Below, one piece after another: positions 1 through 10,671 of a stretch of 64,000 bases of DNA. Position 1 is the first letter of the stretch, and each line of letters starts with the position of its first letter. This DNA is from Coptis chinensis (Eukaryota > Streptophyta > Magnoliopsida > Ranunculales > Ranunculaceae), in contig CM027377.1 in NCBI GenBank assembly GCA_015680905.1, positions 89,383,001-89,447,000 of the forward strand, in the 5' to 3' direction. The translations under genes and the position numbers were made by a program. The notes below the pieces were generated by a model. The model had not been told where the DNA came from. It worked only from the letters and a program-made list of their open reading frames with translations, and searched no databases.

Positions 1-210
1 ACCCTGAGCGCGATCTATGCCCTCTTCAGCCCACAGCTGAGCGCTACCTGCGCCCAAAACACTGGAATTCCAGTTTTCATCCTGAGCGCACCCTGCGCAC
101 AAACCAAGCATAGCTGGAGCGCATCTGCGCCCTGGCCCTTGCGGGCACCAAAAATTTCCAGTTCTTAGGGTTGTTCCAGGATAGTTGTGGCTGTTCTTTA
201 GAGGAGTTTT

Positions 211-984
211 ATGATGACATCCCCTCGTATCATACAGGAGCAGTCTTTTGAAGAATTGTTCCAAAGTCACACCTATGGGGCTTGGTTTCGCGAGGTGATC
301 ATACAAGCAGGCTGGGAACGACTAATGCTAAGTCCAGATGAACTTTATTCTCCTACACTTACATCTTATTTTTATGAAAATTGTAAGTTCTTTACTAGAC
401 CGGATGGAGAATGAGTGTTCTCCATCACCGTCGAGAATAAAACGATGGAAATTACCAGGTTCTTTTTAGCCTTTGCTCTCGGACTTGCTATACCCGCCGA
501 AATAAAAGACTCATGCGACTATTTGGTAGTTAATATGTACCTCTATAACTATGAGGATTTGTATGAGCATTATGGGGGAGGAATCTTTAAGATAGAGGAC
601 CAAGGGGAATATAACATCGCCCTTGGTAGCCTATCCATGAACGTGGGCAGAGTGATGTTCTTTCTAATGCTAAACATATTAGGAGAGTGGCATTTTTCTT
701 CTGCAAATGATGCCACTTGCGGCGTTTTCCTTGCTCTAGCTGAGGGATGGCCACTGTGTGACCTTCCGAACACATTAATGTCTAGTTTAGAACGAGCACA
801 GAACATGAGGCATAAGTATCTTCTTATGCCTGTTTTAGTTTACCGTATTATGCTACGTTTTTTCCCCGTTTTTTGTGCCCGTTACAAGGATCGGGTTAGG
901 GTCGGCACTATGAGACCCACCAATTCTATTATTCGATCCTTCCGTGCAATGACTTGGTCGGGATGGCAGGTGCAACCTCATTAG
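211..984 (+). pseudogene. Athila ORF-1/env-position ORF with one in-frame stop
   Basis: The reading frame starts at an ATG at 211 and runs to 984, broken only by TGA at 412-414. The related copy on the minus strand (45,653-45,056) has CAA at that codon, so the stop is a lesion here. The protein begins with a segment containing EDLFQ/EELFQ and YGAWF. Next comes a conserved DGE-(stop)-VFSI..MEITRF.LAFALGLA block, similar in layout to the ATHILA ORF-1 family found 3' of pol in Athila elements. The remainder is rich in aromatic and hydrophobic residues. I see no convincing signal peptide or transmembrane pair, so an envelope function is not supported; env-position describes location only. Confidence 0.55.
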
Positions 985-1624
985 GTTCCCCCCTACACCC
1001 CATCCGACCAAGTGGCGCTAAACAGGTTAGCGATTGTAGATGATAAATGGTGTGAAGCCTGGCAAGTTATAATGGCATGGCAGGATGCGAAGGAACCTCA
1101 TTTCTTTCTAAATAATGAGGGTGACGAGTAAGTGGGAGTGCAGGTACATTTTGGTTTCAATTAGTGTCTGCTTATGTCCCAAGCAAGTAATTTCTTACTA
1201 CCCCATACCAGGTGGAACTCCTATAGAGTTGTGTCAGTTTTTATTTCCTATATTAGTATGTTATAACTTTGTTTTGCAGATGTTCTTGAATTTCATGCGC
1301 TTCAATGGTATTTTCCTACCCTCTTTATTTAAAATACTTTGAAGCATGCAAACTTGTTTTGGGGAATTAAGGCATTTGTTAGGATATAGATATGTATAAT
1401 ATGCACTTATGTTCTAGTTAAAATTTCAAAATTTTGATAAATTCAAAAAAAAAAAAAAAAATAAAAAAAAAAATTATGCTATACACTTAGGAATATTGGT
1501 ATTGTTTTCCTTCTCTATGCTCTTAATAATCTAGAAGTCTCACAAAGCTTTTGCATTAGAATAATTTTTAGAAACTTAGGTTAATATGTAGGTAATAATC
1601 TTTATAAAAAAAATTTACATGAGT
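985..1624 (+). other. Noncoding 3' tail of the retroelement
   Basis: No gene is seen. The stretch matches in order, with differences, the minus-strand tail of element M at about 44,160-45,050, including the A-rich tract and the TTGTTTTGGGG stretch near 1,355. The match ends near 1,622, where about 1.3 kb present in M is missing and LTR sequence begins. Confidence 0.6.
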
Positions 1625-2985
1625 TCTATAAGAGCCCAAAACTTGATAAGAGTTTTAACCCCTAATAATCATCTTTGTTAGACCAATTATGTGAATAATA
1701 AGTAAGAGTTAATACCGATTACGTTTTTATGCATTTCAGGGCTTCAAAGTCCATTATCTTGTGAGAAATGTGCCACTTTAGCGAGATAAAGGAGCAAAAA
1801 GTCAGTGAGAACTTCGAATGCCATATCTTTGGACTCAGACCTCGGATTGAGGCCTACCTTATGTCAAAACGACCGCTCGGAAAGAGCTTTGCAATGGTCC
1901 AAGTCTTGACCCAATCAGAGGAGCAGAAGTGGACGAAAAGTCTGTGGAAGCCAACTGCAGCTGAAGAGGCCTTTTGGATTTGAAAAGAATTGGGTTTTGG
2001 GCACGATTCTCGCCCAACCCATGGCTCCAAGCCCATGCACGAATTTTGGATCTGGATGTATAAAACAAAAGCTTAGCTCTTTGTTAATGGTAGCTAGTTA
2101 GACCTAAATTAAGATATAGAATTATAGATCTAGTTTTATTAATTAAATTAAGTTTTAGTTCCATTTAAATTCTTGTTTTAGATTAAATCTCTGAATCATT
2201 GTTCTTGATTGATTAGATAAATAAAGTAGTATTTTTATCAAGTTCGAATTTGTCATTTCCATTTTAGATCTAAATTCAATTCTTGTCATTGTTTTATTCC
2301 AGCCATTAAATTAGATTCATTATTGCTAAATTAAGTAATTCTCAATTTCTCACATTATGTTTAGTTTAGATTCAATGGTAAATGTTAGATTGATGACTCA
2401 AGGCTAAACCTCCATTAGAGGGGTTGATGAAGCCTTGATGAAAACTTAGTTGTTTAGTATAGAAACATTGTAGAATCTATTCCACTATAGAAGGTCGTGG
2501 TTTCATACCATGAGAATGGGTGGGCGACCTCACATGCTAGTTAGTACTTGGTAGAAATGCCATGAAAACTAGGGATTAGACTCGAATTCTTGCCGTGAAA
2601 ACGTAGAAATCGAGATACCACAATCTATGCTAGGTCATTAAGTTAGATTCGAGGTGGATTCGATTCCCCTCTAATTCCTTTATCTAGAGTCAAACAATAG
2701 TATTTCCATAGCATTTGTAGTTAATTTCTAGTAATCATCTTAATTAAGTATCGTAGTATAATATTTAAGTAAAGCTCTCATTGACTTAAAGAGTGACTAG
2801 TTAGACTTAGAAAACAATCCGTGCTAGAGAACTAGGAGTGGAACGAACTTATCTACTCCATTTAGTCTCATTCGATTGAGAGTAGAAAGCTTTGATAATT
2901 ATAAGTAAAAGGATAAGTTTAGTTTACTTTACGTTTTGAATTCATAGTTCATCCCGTAGGTAAGCTATTCCTATTTAAATTATCA
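1625..2985 (+). repeat. LTR of Athila-like family (shared LTR)
   Basis: About 1.36 kb, alignable along its whole length with the LTRs at 37,177-38,674 (+), 41,505-42,866 (-), 52,597-53,960 (-) and 58,215-59,591 (+). It begins with a degraded TGATAAGAGCCCAAAAC-like start (here TCTATAAGAGCCC) and ends TTATCA. It is the most diverged of the five, with internal indels. Retroelement internal sequence lies on both sides: a 3' region to the left and a primer site plus gag to the right. Confidence 0.85.
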
Positions 2986-2987
2986 AA

Positions 2988-3001
2988 TGAAACACCGCCA
3001 T
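2988..3001 (+). promoter_or_regulatory. Degraded primer binding site (tRNA-Asp type)
   Basis: Two bases after the LTR end. Sister copies read TGGCGCCGCTGCC here, close to the complement of the 3' end of plant tRNA-Asp (TGGCGCCGTTGCC). This copy has lost several of these bases (TGAAACACCGCC) and is probably not usable for priming. Confidence 0.6.
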
Positions 3002-3482
3002 CTTAGTTGCACTTTAGCATTGTTTTCATAATAGAATTAGTAATTTTTAAGTCCCATTTCACCCACCCACCCTTGTTTGATTCATACTTGTGGTTGCCGT
3101 TTCAGTTTTGGAAAAATTCAGAAAAAAAAACTTGGCGCGCTGCAAAGAAGAGCGACCAGCGCTATCTTCTTTCGTTTATACACTTATCTTTGCGGAGGTC
3201 GACTTTCGTTATACACAGCCTAGCTATCCAGCTCCGATCCTTGCGGCTGAAAATTCCGGGATTTCCCAGTTTGATTTAAACTTGAAGTTGTCAAGCTTTT
3301 CAGTGTTCTAATCTCTTATATACACTGAACACGCATTACCTGAGACGCTATTCATAAAGCGAAGCAAGGACGCTTATCGGTATTCCTTTCTTCCATACCT
3401 CGCATTTTCCGGTTAGAGGTTTTTTACTAGTATATCGAATTGTTTGGAGTGTGGCATGTTTAGTTAAGCAACTTAGTCTTGC

Positions 3483-5300
3483 ATGAGATTAAGGTGCGGT
3501 CGAACAAAACAACAAGCGTAATTAAACCACAACAAACAAGTCTATCTAGTACACCACCCACGACACCTCTAACTACTATCACACACACCATACCTGACAT
3601 AATGGTGAAGAAAGAGAGACTCCTCTCTCCGACTTTTACAAAGCTTTGAGTGATAGCCCTAAGTCTTGCATCGTTCTAGCGGACCCGGCGGGGATTTTCG
3701 AATCCCCAAATATATTTAATTGCTATTTACCCGTTTTCATGGGTTAGACCATGAAAAACCCTATCAACATCGCGTAGGATTGAACAAGTCCTTACAACAT
3801 TCCACCATCCTACGGTTGGTGCGGAGCAGATTAAACTAAGGGTATTATTTCCACTTCACCTTAGCTGATAAAGGCGTCGTCTTGTTAAGCGCTAAACGCC
3901 TAATTACGTGGACTTCGTGGGCCAAACTTGTTCATTTGTTTATGGAACATTTTTACCCACCCCTAAAGACGGATGAGATGCTTTCCAAGATTCATTTTTC
4001 CGACAAAATCCTCATGAATCATTTTAAAAGGCTTGGAATCGTTTCACCGATCTCCTTATAGAGTGTCCACACCATAACTTAGCTAAAGACACGTTAGTTA
4101 GGTTGCCTTTTCAAAAGGACTTCTACACCACCATAAAGAAGTCCTTGACATAATGAATGGGGTAGTTTCTAAGTAAAGGAGCCTCCGAGGCTTACAAATT
4201 TTTAGAAGACCAAACTAAACGGAATAATAATTGGGGAGTGATGATATCCCCAAGCAGCTAGTTCTTCTTCGCGTCAAGGCCGCCGGTATGTTTGAGAATA
4301 AAACCGATCGAACTTAAAAATTTACCGAATCTCTAACTAAAAAAGTGGAGGCTATTTACGTTCAACAAAAGCCTATCCCGTCATGAATGTAAACTCCAAC
4401 CCATGTAATTTTCTGTTTGAGTCCGGAGCACCACGACAATTATTGTCCTCTAGCTTATGAACAACAACCACTAGAGCAAGATAATGTTTACTCTATTAAT
4501 AATATCTATTCCTAACACCCCCTTGAGGCATCCCAACTTCGGTTGGAGAAATAATCAACAAGTAACACCTCCGTGGTACAATAATCAAAGCGTTAGGCAA
4601 GCAAACAATTATAACCAAGCTTCACTTGGAGACAAGGACAAGGACAAAGTCAAGGAATTATAATAATTATAACAACCAAAGCGCTGACCTAGGCAAGGTC
4701 AAGCACAAGGTCAAAATAATTATAATAATTATAATACCAATAGAGGTATCGTTAGGTTAATAATAATAACTATCACAACCCACCCATAAATAATCAAGGA
4801 GATAGTTCGGTCGCACCACGTGACTACTACACCTACACAACCGGATCGTATGGCGCCTTTATACGAGGTTACCCAACAACTTTTCCAATCAATGACTAAA
4901 TCAAGCGAAACGGATCTTTACAATCAATAAATCGAGGGGCATACAACAGTTAGCCCAAGAGAAAGCCCAACCAAAGGCGTGTTTCAGTCGAAGCTATACC
5001 AAACCACAAAAGCGGCAAACCACGACCTTTGAGGTAAACGGTAATTCTAGTACGAAACTACAATCGTAGGTGACCTAAATGCCATCACCACTCTCCGTTA
5101 CGGAAGAGTGGTTGAGAACAAAATAACTTCGCTATATAGTTACCCCATCGATTACTCCTACACGGATATCGAACTAGATACGAAATAGAAAGTGAGGAGC
5201 CTACCACGGTAGAGGTACCCGGTTAAACCACAACCAAAGAAACCGAAAGCCAAGGTTACGGCAAGTAGAGCCATATGCGAAATATAGAAGCGAAACCACC
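3483..5300 (+). pseudogene. Decayed gag of Athila-like element 1
   Basis: The start at 3,483 corresponds to the MRLRSGRTK N-terminus seen at 39,225 (+) and 51,993 (-). Across about 1.8 kb, pieces of the gag protein are recognisable in shifting frames: the LSDFYKALSDSPKSC block, the EQIKLRVFPF and FMEHFYPPLKTDEM blocks, the region of the zinc knuckle (near 4,400; its Cys/His pattern is lost), and an Asn/Tyr/Gln-rich tail of AATTATAA-type repeats. Many one- and two-base indels break every frame, so no product of useful length is possible. Gag would form the virus-like particle core and bind element RNA. Confidence 0.7.
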
Positions 5301-5319
5301 GTTCCTCAAAAATTAGCCA

Positions 5320-5930
5320 TGCTAACTAGGGATACAAACTTTGAGGAAATTAGGAGCGTTTTCAAGAATCTAACGATAAACCTCCCTTTTCTCGGCTATT
5401 AAAAGCTTCCTAACCACGCTAAGTTTCTTAAAGAGTTGTGCACTACTAGGCGTAAGGCGAACATACCCCCAAAGGCGCCTTTTAACTGAGCGGTTCCCAA
5501 CTTTATCCGAAAATAATGGAATTGTTAAGTACAAGGACCCCAATTAGATCCCAACAAAAATGCACCTTAGGAGATTCCCACGGACGGCGGCTTTATTAGA
5601 CACGGGGCGGAGTGTTAACTTACTCCCGTATTACTTATATAAACAAATAGGTCTACGAGAAATGCAACCTACAAAAATAGCGTTGCAATTAGCGGGCCGA
5701 ATTCAATTAAGTATCCTAAAGGTGTAGTAGAAAAACGTGCTTGTTAAGGTTCGAGGATTTCTACTATCCTGGCGATTTTGTTATCCCTCGATCTGAGGAA
5801 GTTAAGCTAATGACTGTGCCGATCATCTTAGGGCGCCCTTCTTGGCGGCGCCAATGCGCTTATAAATTGTCGCTGATGGAAAGATGTCCTTATCTTTTGG
5901 CCATCTTTTCACAGCCGAGGTAAATGTTTT
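5320..5930 (+). pseudogene. Decayed retroelement aspartic protease, element 1
   Basis: The block beginning LTRDTNFEEIR (about 5,320) leads to an active-site motif reading DTGRSVNLLP near 5,600, where relatives have DTGA or DLGA, and then the QIGL.EMQPTK segment, DFYYPGDFV (about 5,755) and an ILGRP-like end near 5,830. Several frameshifts separate the parts. The Ala-to-Arg change next to the catalytic Asp-Thr-Gly would be expected to damage the site, or may be a sequence error. Confidence 0.65.
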
Positions 5931-6540
5931 TAAAATGATGAAACGATTACCGGATTAAAACCGGTAGATGGGGAGGTTAGCATGATTGAGAGTTTAGCTC
6001 AAGATTATTTTAACAACCGTTTCCACGAAAACAATATGTACAAATTCCTTTCCTTTGGACCTTGATTTTGTAAATGACTCCTACTTAGAGGAAGTCAACA
6101 CCATCCTAGAGTCCACACCAATTGTAGACCCGCCTCGGTTTGCTCCATTACACGATTATGAAGACTTGCTACCCGGCGGTATTCATTATGCAAAAATGAG
6201 GACCGGACGAAATATCTATTGATTTTCCACCCACCCGTCTTAAACCTCTTCCCCGAATTAAAATATATATACAACTTGATCCGGGATGGTAGTCATCCGG
6301 TAATTATATCTTCTTTGTTATCTAAAGATGAAGAGACATCTTTAATAAGGGTGATTAAAGGGAACATCGATCTGCGATTGGTTGGTCCTTAAAAGACATT
6401 AAGGGCGTCGACCTAATGTCTAATTTCATCGTATCCATTTGGAGGATAGCGAAAACTTCTACCGCGAACCTCGGTACGTCGGCTTAAACCTGCCATGAAA
6501 AGGTGGTTAGGGAAGAAGTCTTGCGATTCTTTGGATCTTG
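5931..6540 (+). pseudogene. Spacer between protease and RT, element 1
   Basis: This begins with the GEVSMIESLAQDYFNN segment shared with the other elements (49,646 minus, 54,142 plus, 62,530 plus). It then continues into pol-type sequence (PRFAPLHDYEDLL, near 6,125) that those copies lack. The divergence after about 6,070 marks where element 1 keeps pol and the others switch to another sequence. Confidence 0.5.
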
Positions 6541-7060
6541 GTATTATATACCCATCTCAGATGGCGAATGGGTAAGTCCCGTTCATGTAGTTCCCTGAAG
6601 TTTCGGGAATTACCGTAGTGCGTAGCGGGAAGGGGTGACTATGTTGTCACTTTCGAGGTCTATGAAATGGAGAATGCAGTATTGATTCCAGGCGTTTAAA
6701 TGCTATGACCGAAAAGGATCACTTTCCGCACCATTTATAGATCGGATGCTTGAGCGTCTGGTTGGTCATGCCTTTATTGTTTCTGGATGGCTACTCACGG
6801 CTATTTTCAGATTATTATTGATATTGATGACCAAGAAAAGACAACCTTCACATGTCCGCCAGAACATATGCCTATAAGCGAATGCCTTTTGGCCTTTGTA
6901 ATGCTCACAGTACCTTCCGGTGATTGTATGCTTCATATATTTAGTGACATGGTAAACTTTATGGAAGTTTTCATGGATGATTTTTCTATCTATGGAGACT
7001 CCTTCCGCGGTTGTTTGTCTAACAACATGTCTAAGGTTTTGACGGTGTGAAGAAAGAGCC
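6541..7060 (+). pseudogene. Decayed gypsy reverse transcriptase, element 1
   Basis: The Ty3/gypsy RT is recognisable across frames: WVSPVHVVP near 6,570, WRMQ and YDRK near 6,670-6,715, APFIDRMLERLVGHAF near 6,730, DQEKTTFTCP (6,830) and the catalytic-region motif FMDDFSIYGDSF near 6,970. The DD of the FMDD box is still present. Stops and frameshifts, including several before 6,787, prevent a continuous polymerase. This is the only RT trace in the window. Confidence 0.75.
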
Positions 7061-7199
7061 TCGTTTTAAAATTGGGAAAAGTGTCATTTCATGGTCCAAA
7101 AGGGGCATAGTACTAGGTCATATTGTATCTAGTGATGGCATCGAGTAGATAAAGCCAAACTAGATAAGATAGCGACCCTACCTAAACCATGCGGTTGTC

Positions 7200-7814
7200 A
7201 GGTGAGATTAGAACCTTTCTAGGCCATCCTTGAGGGGTTTATAGGCGGTTCATTAAAGATTTTTTTGAAATAGCTAGGCCTTTAACTAACCTCCTTTTGA
7301 AGGATGCAATCTTTGATTTTAATTTTAACTGTAAACAGGCTTTTTGACACCTTAAAAGCCGCCTAACTACTTCACCTATTATACAACCTCTGATTGGTCA
7401 AAACCTTCGAACTCATGTGTGATGCTAGTGACTATCTTGGTTAGTCTTTGTCTTGGAACAGAAACTAGATAATAAGTCCACTGTTATTTATTATGCTAGT
7501 AAAACTTTAAATGCGATGCTCAGCGGAATTATACAACTACTGAAAAAAATTCTTAGGCTGTCATTTATGCTTTAGATAAATTTAGTCCTTATTTGGTTGG
7601 TTCTAAAACTTTAGTTTACGGACCATGCGGCCACTTAGGTACCTTCTTGCAAAAGAAGGATGCTAGCGAGATTAATCCGATGGATTCTTCTCCTGCAAGA
7701 GTTCACATTAGAAATAAAAGGACAAAGAGGGGTCAAAGCGTAGTTGCCGACCACTTATCTAGACTTACAAATGGCGATAGTAGTGATTACAGTCATGCGA
7801 CTCTTTCACGATGA
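7200..7814 (+). pseudogene. Decayed RNase H region, element 1
   Basis: After the RT, the text encodes pieces of the connection and RNase H domains: FFEIARPLTNLL (about 7,265), the KQAF helix, VIYYASKTL (about 7,485), and the terminal VADHLSRLTNG tether (about 7,745-7,775) typical of the gypsy RNase H to integrase linker. Frames shift several times, and the region is not translatable as one piece. Confidence 0.7.
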
Positions 7815-7829
7815 GCATCTGTATGCTAT

Positions 7830-8062
7830 TTTTCATCACCATGGTATGCGGACATAAGTAAATTATTTAGCGGCTGATGTTATGCCTCATAATTGGTCAA
7901 GAAATGAGCATTAAAGTTCTTGGCGAGTCAAAGAATTATACTATTGGGATGAGCCTACCTTTTAAGTATTGTGCGGATCAGATTATTGATGCGTTGCATT
8001 CCCGGTGGGAATATATAATGAAGTTCTATCATACATATGACAAAGAGTGTGGTGGCCATGGC
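7830..8062 (+). pseudogene. N-terminal integrase remnant (truncated), element 1
   Basis: The stretch matches the start of gypsy integrase up to the zinc-binding domain: FKYCADQII at about 7,960 and a C-terminal part like FYHTYDKECGGHG near 8,030-8,060. The sequence then leaves the family. No DDE catalytic core follows, so the element ends here by truncation. The break coincides with a 26-bp direct repeat (8,060-8,129). Confidence 0.6.
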
Positions 8063-8129
8063 ATACTTGTAATAATTGTTTTTTTTAGATTTTTGAAACC
8101 AATGGCACACTTGTAATAATTGTTTTTTG
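8060..8129. repeat. Direct repeat at the truncation point of element 1
   Basis: About 26 bp beginning GGCAYACTTGTAATAATTG and ending in a T-run occurs twice, at about 8,060-8,085 and 8,103-8,129, separated by about 18 bp. The first copy immediately follows the last recognisable integrase codons, so the repeat marks the breakpoint. Confidence 0.75.
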
Positions 8130-8400
8130 TGGAGTCTGCCCAACACAAATTGGGTCCGCAGTCATCTAAATGGGACTCATAAACAACCAAAGCAACTAAT
8201 GATCCGAACAAAATATACATTTTCAAGCACCATATACAATGGATAATCACATTAGCATCCAAAGATCCACATTCTAAATTTATAGGCAAAACTAACTAAA
8301 GCACCGAATGACCCCTTGAAAAGATATGCAGCTTCAGAACAAACACAAAATGGATCACCACTTTAGTTCCCACATTCCAAATCATTTTTGGCTAGATGAT
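8130..8400. other. No gene recognised
   Basis: Non-retroelement sequence after the breakpoint. Short open frames on the minus strand have no recognisable motif. Confidence 0.5.
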
Positions 8401-8790
8401 ATAGCAACCATTCCCTACGCCTCCCAGCCTTAACACCATGAACACCCTTTGCTTTTTGTCATCATCAAGGAGCTCTAAAGCTTTAATGAAAGTAATGCTA
8501 TCTAGGTCGCACATTTTCTAATTCAGCAATGATCTTTGCTTCTTCTCAGATGTTCAACACTAGAACCAAAGAATTTGTTTCTTCATATTACGACCCTTTC
8601 AGAAACTGCAACAGCTTCCATGCCATGAATTGCCTCTTCCATACCCTCTCCAGTGATTTTTCGCAGTTTCCTAGCATTAGATTGATTGTTTGATCACGCT
8701 GATCGATTCCTCTTAGCATTAGTTGATGGGACTTGAACATTGTTCATCACCTTTTGCCTTCGCTCTAAATAAAAAGACATATTTATTTAA
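8400..8790 (-). pseudogene. Fragment resembling a Myb/SANT-like transposon ORF (C-terminal part)
   Basis: Read on the minus strand, the segment gives a basic patch, then GEGMEEAIHGMEAVA, then ENVRDLDSITFIKALELLDDDKK, RVFMVL and, one frame over, RREWLLYHLA. The pattern of a short acidic helix, LL.DD.K..VF..L and R..WLL near the C-terminus resembles plant Myb/SANT-like proteins such as ORF1 of PIF/Harbinger transposons. One frameshift lies between the last two motifs (near 8,425). No transposase is seen nearby. The assignment rests on motif shape only. Confidence 0.35.
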
Positions 8791-8901
8791 TCGATCAATT
8801 GATAACCTTAATACCCTGACAAGAAGGTACGACATAGAAAATGACGCCAACAATACATGTGTTTACCAAGTTACCAACTAAGTCTGTATAGTTCATTTAT
8901 C

Positions 8902-9354
8902 CTATTCATAATCCATAAACCAAAATGACAACCCGAAAGGGACTCCACCATTTTGATCCTTACTATGGCCCAAAGCAGCTAATTCTTCATCTACTAAGTT
9001 GATCATCACAAGATTTGGGGAGGAGTCACAGTGGCTCCTCGCTTCAGCCTTCTTTTCGCTTTGTGCCTTTATCCGATATATTGATTCAAGAAGAATGCTA
9101 CTGCATCTAGACTGCCTAGAACCACGATGATAATGATGATACGCTTGATTTCTTTCTTGAAAGTTCGTGACCATTTCCACTTCGGGATTTGTCCGGAGCC
9201 ATATTAAACCCGAAATAAAAGTTTTATAACTCTCTTCGAGGTACCAATCAACCACCCTACCTCTACTAAAGATCGTGGTAAGAATCGCTACCGCTTTGAA
9301 GAGCTTGAGTAGTGAGTAGGTGTAATCGGTCGGGATTAATTGATGATTTTTCAT
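8902..9354 (-). CDS. Unrecognised 150-residue open frame
   Basis: This is the longest clean frame between 8 and 28 kb on the minus strand. It lies upstream, in the same orientation, of the Myb/SANT-like fragment at 8,400-8,790, so it may be another exon of that decayed gene. The composition is ordinary (KTFISGLIWLRTNPEVEM, then a His/Arg/Ser-rich middle), and I recognise no domain. It could equally be a chance frame. Confidence 0.25.
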   Translation of the reverse strand: MKNHQLIPTDYTYSLLKLFKAVAILTTIFSRGRVVDWYLEESYKTFISGLIWLRTNPEVEMVTNFQERNQAYHHYHRGSRQSRCSSILLESIYRIKAQSEKKAEARSHCDSSPNLVMINLVDEELAALGHSKDQNGGVPFGLSFWFMDYE

Positions 9355-10419
9355 AACACTACATTTCTTTACAAATAATTATTAAATATATTTAACTTTG
9401 AAATACCAAATATAATGAAGCCAATTAAGAACCCAATCAATCAATAAACAATTAAAACACTCAATCAACTAAAATAAATATGATTAAAGTGTAGAACTTT
9501 ACGTAATCGGTGGTTGGTCGAATCAGCAAAATGTTGAGTTCAATGTTTAACATTGAAATAGTGAACACAATTACTCAATTAATCGGCCTAATCGGCCGAA
9601 AGTAATTTGAGGATTTTGAGCCCGACAGATCGGGATTAAATTGTTAGTCGGTCGGGCTAAGCAAATGAAGTCATGAGTACTCACCGACACTCGGGAGTAC
9701 TCAACGATTTTTAATAGCCCACACTAAAGCTCTATAAAGATGTACAAATGCTCCAAAATAAAATGATTTCCAAAATGATATATTACTTAAGTTTGGTGAC
9801 GCGGGTGGAGACTGAGAGAGAGAGGAGGAAATTTCGCTGATTTCGTGGGAAGGAAATTTTGCTAAATTATCACGGTCGAGGGGCAGGTGGGGAAATCTGG
9901 GCGCTGGTTAATGGAAGAAAATTTACCCGAATTTTTGATTCTTGATTTAATCCCAGGAGTTCGAAGATCTAAAATTATTGTGAATATACCTGCCGGTTCC
10001 TCCTCGTAGGATGAGGACTTGCCTGATTAGTACCAATGGCAAAGACGATGAAGCCTCACCTCCACTACGAACCCTAACATCTTCATCACTCAAAGTTCTC
10101 TCAATCCACTGATCAACATAAACTTCCCCACTCAAACTATCACTGGTCATTGACATTGCAAAATAAAAAGAAGAAGAAAGATCAAATTTTTATTAAAAGC
10201 ACGCACCTGATAGCAAAGGATGGAAAAATTTCTTTCTTTCTAGCCTCCCCTTTTCCTTTGATTGAAGAATGAAGGGACGAAAACCTTTCACAAACCGTAA
10301 AGGCAAAACCCCACCCGCACAAACCTCAAAACCGACAAAACCTTTCGTGATTCCCATGACAAAGAATGATAACTCGCCCACAAACCCGGTCTAACACGGT
10401 TCCAAAAACTTTATTTTGG
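9355..10419. other. Anonymous AT-rich DNA
   Basis: No gene recognised. ATCGGTCGG-type words recur at about 9,320, 9,505 and 9,640. GA-rich leader-like sequence occurs near 9,810. Confidence 0.5.
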
Positions 10420-10671
10420 CTTTATTTTAGGCTAAATCTATCGGGCGCCAGATGTATCGTATACCACATCCGGGCCACTCACACACAAGGGTGAGCGGTA
10501 TTGCATCAATGGCACGTGATCTATGGTCTCTAAGATGTATCGGCGCAGGATGAGAGGGCTTTGATCAAGATTCGCGGATGCAATACACACACAACCCCCG
10601 TGGATGAGTGGCCCAGATGTGAGGGCGCACCATACATCTCACAAGCAGACAGATTTAGCCCTAAAATAAAG
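10420..10671. repeat. Long palindrome made of two head-to-head MITE arms
   Basis: The left arm starts CTTTATTTTAGGCTAAATCT and the right arm ends AGATTTAGCCCTAAAATAAAG. The arms pair for most of 120 bp, including ACATC(C/T)GGGCCACTCA and the TGCAATACAC motif. Each arm resembles the ~110-150 bp MITE family found at 17-25 kb (ends GGCTAAATC...). The flanks are inverted rather than directly repeated, so this is either two copies in opposite orientation or a longer-TIR relative. Confidence 0.7.

Larger units (their letters stand above)
1..1624 (+). mobile_element. 3' internal part of an Athila-like gypsy element (upstream half of the 1-8,062 arrangement)
   Basis: This is internal retroelement sequence lying just before the LTR at 1,625. 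It holds the env-position ORF (211-984), a noncoding tail, an A-rich tract at about 1,445-1,475 and a G-rich stretch at 1,355-1,370. The same order occurs on the minus strand in element M (45,653 down to 42,867). In M the tail between ORF and LTR is about 2.2 kb; here it is about 640 bp, and the text jumps from tail to LTR near 1,622, so an internal deletion has removed the polypurine tract. pol is not in view; the element starts left of the window. Confidence 0.7.

Noticed and set aside
211-984. Calling the env-position ORF a true envelope gene
   Set aside because: No signal peptide, furin-type site or transmembrane anchor could be pointed to; only its position after pol suggests env.
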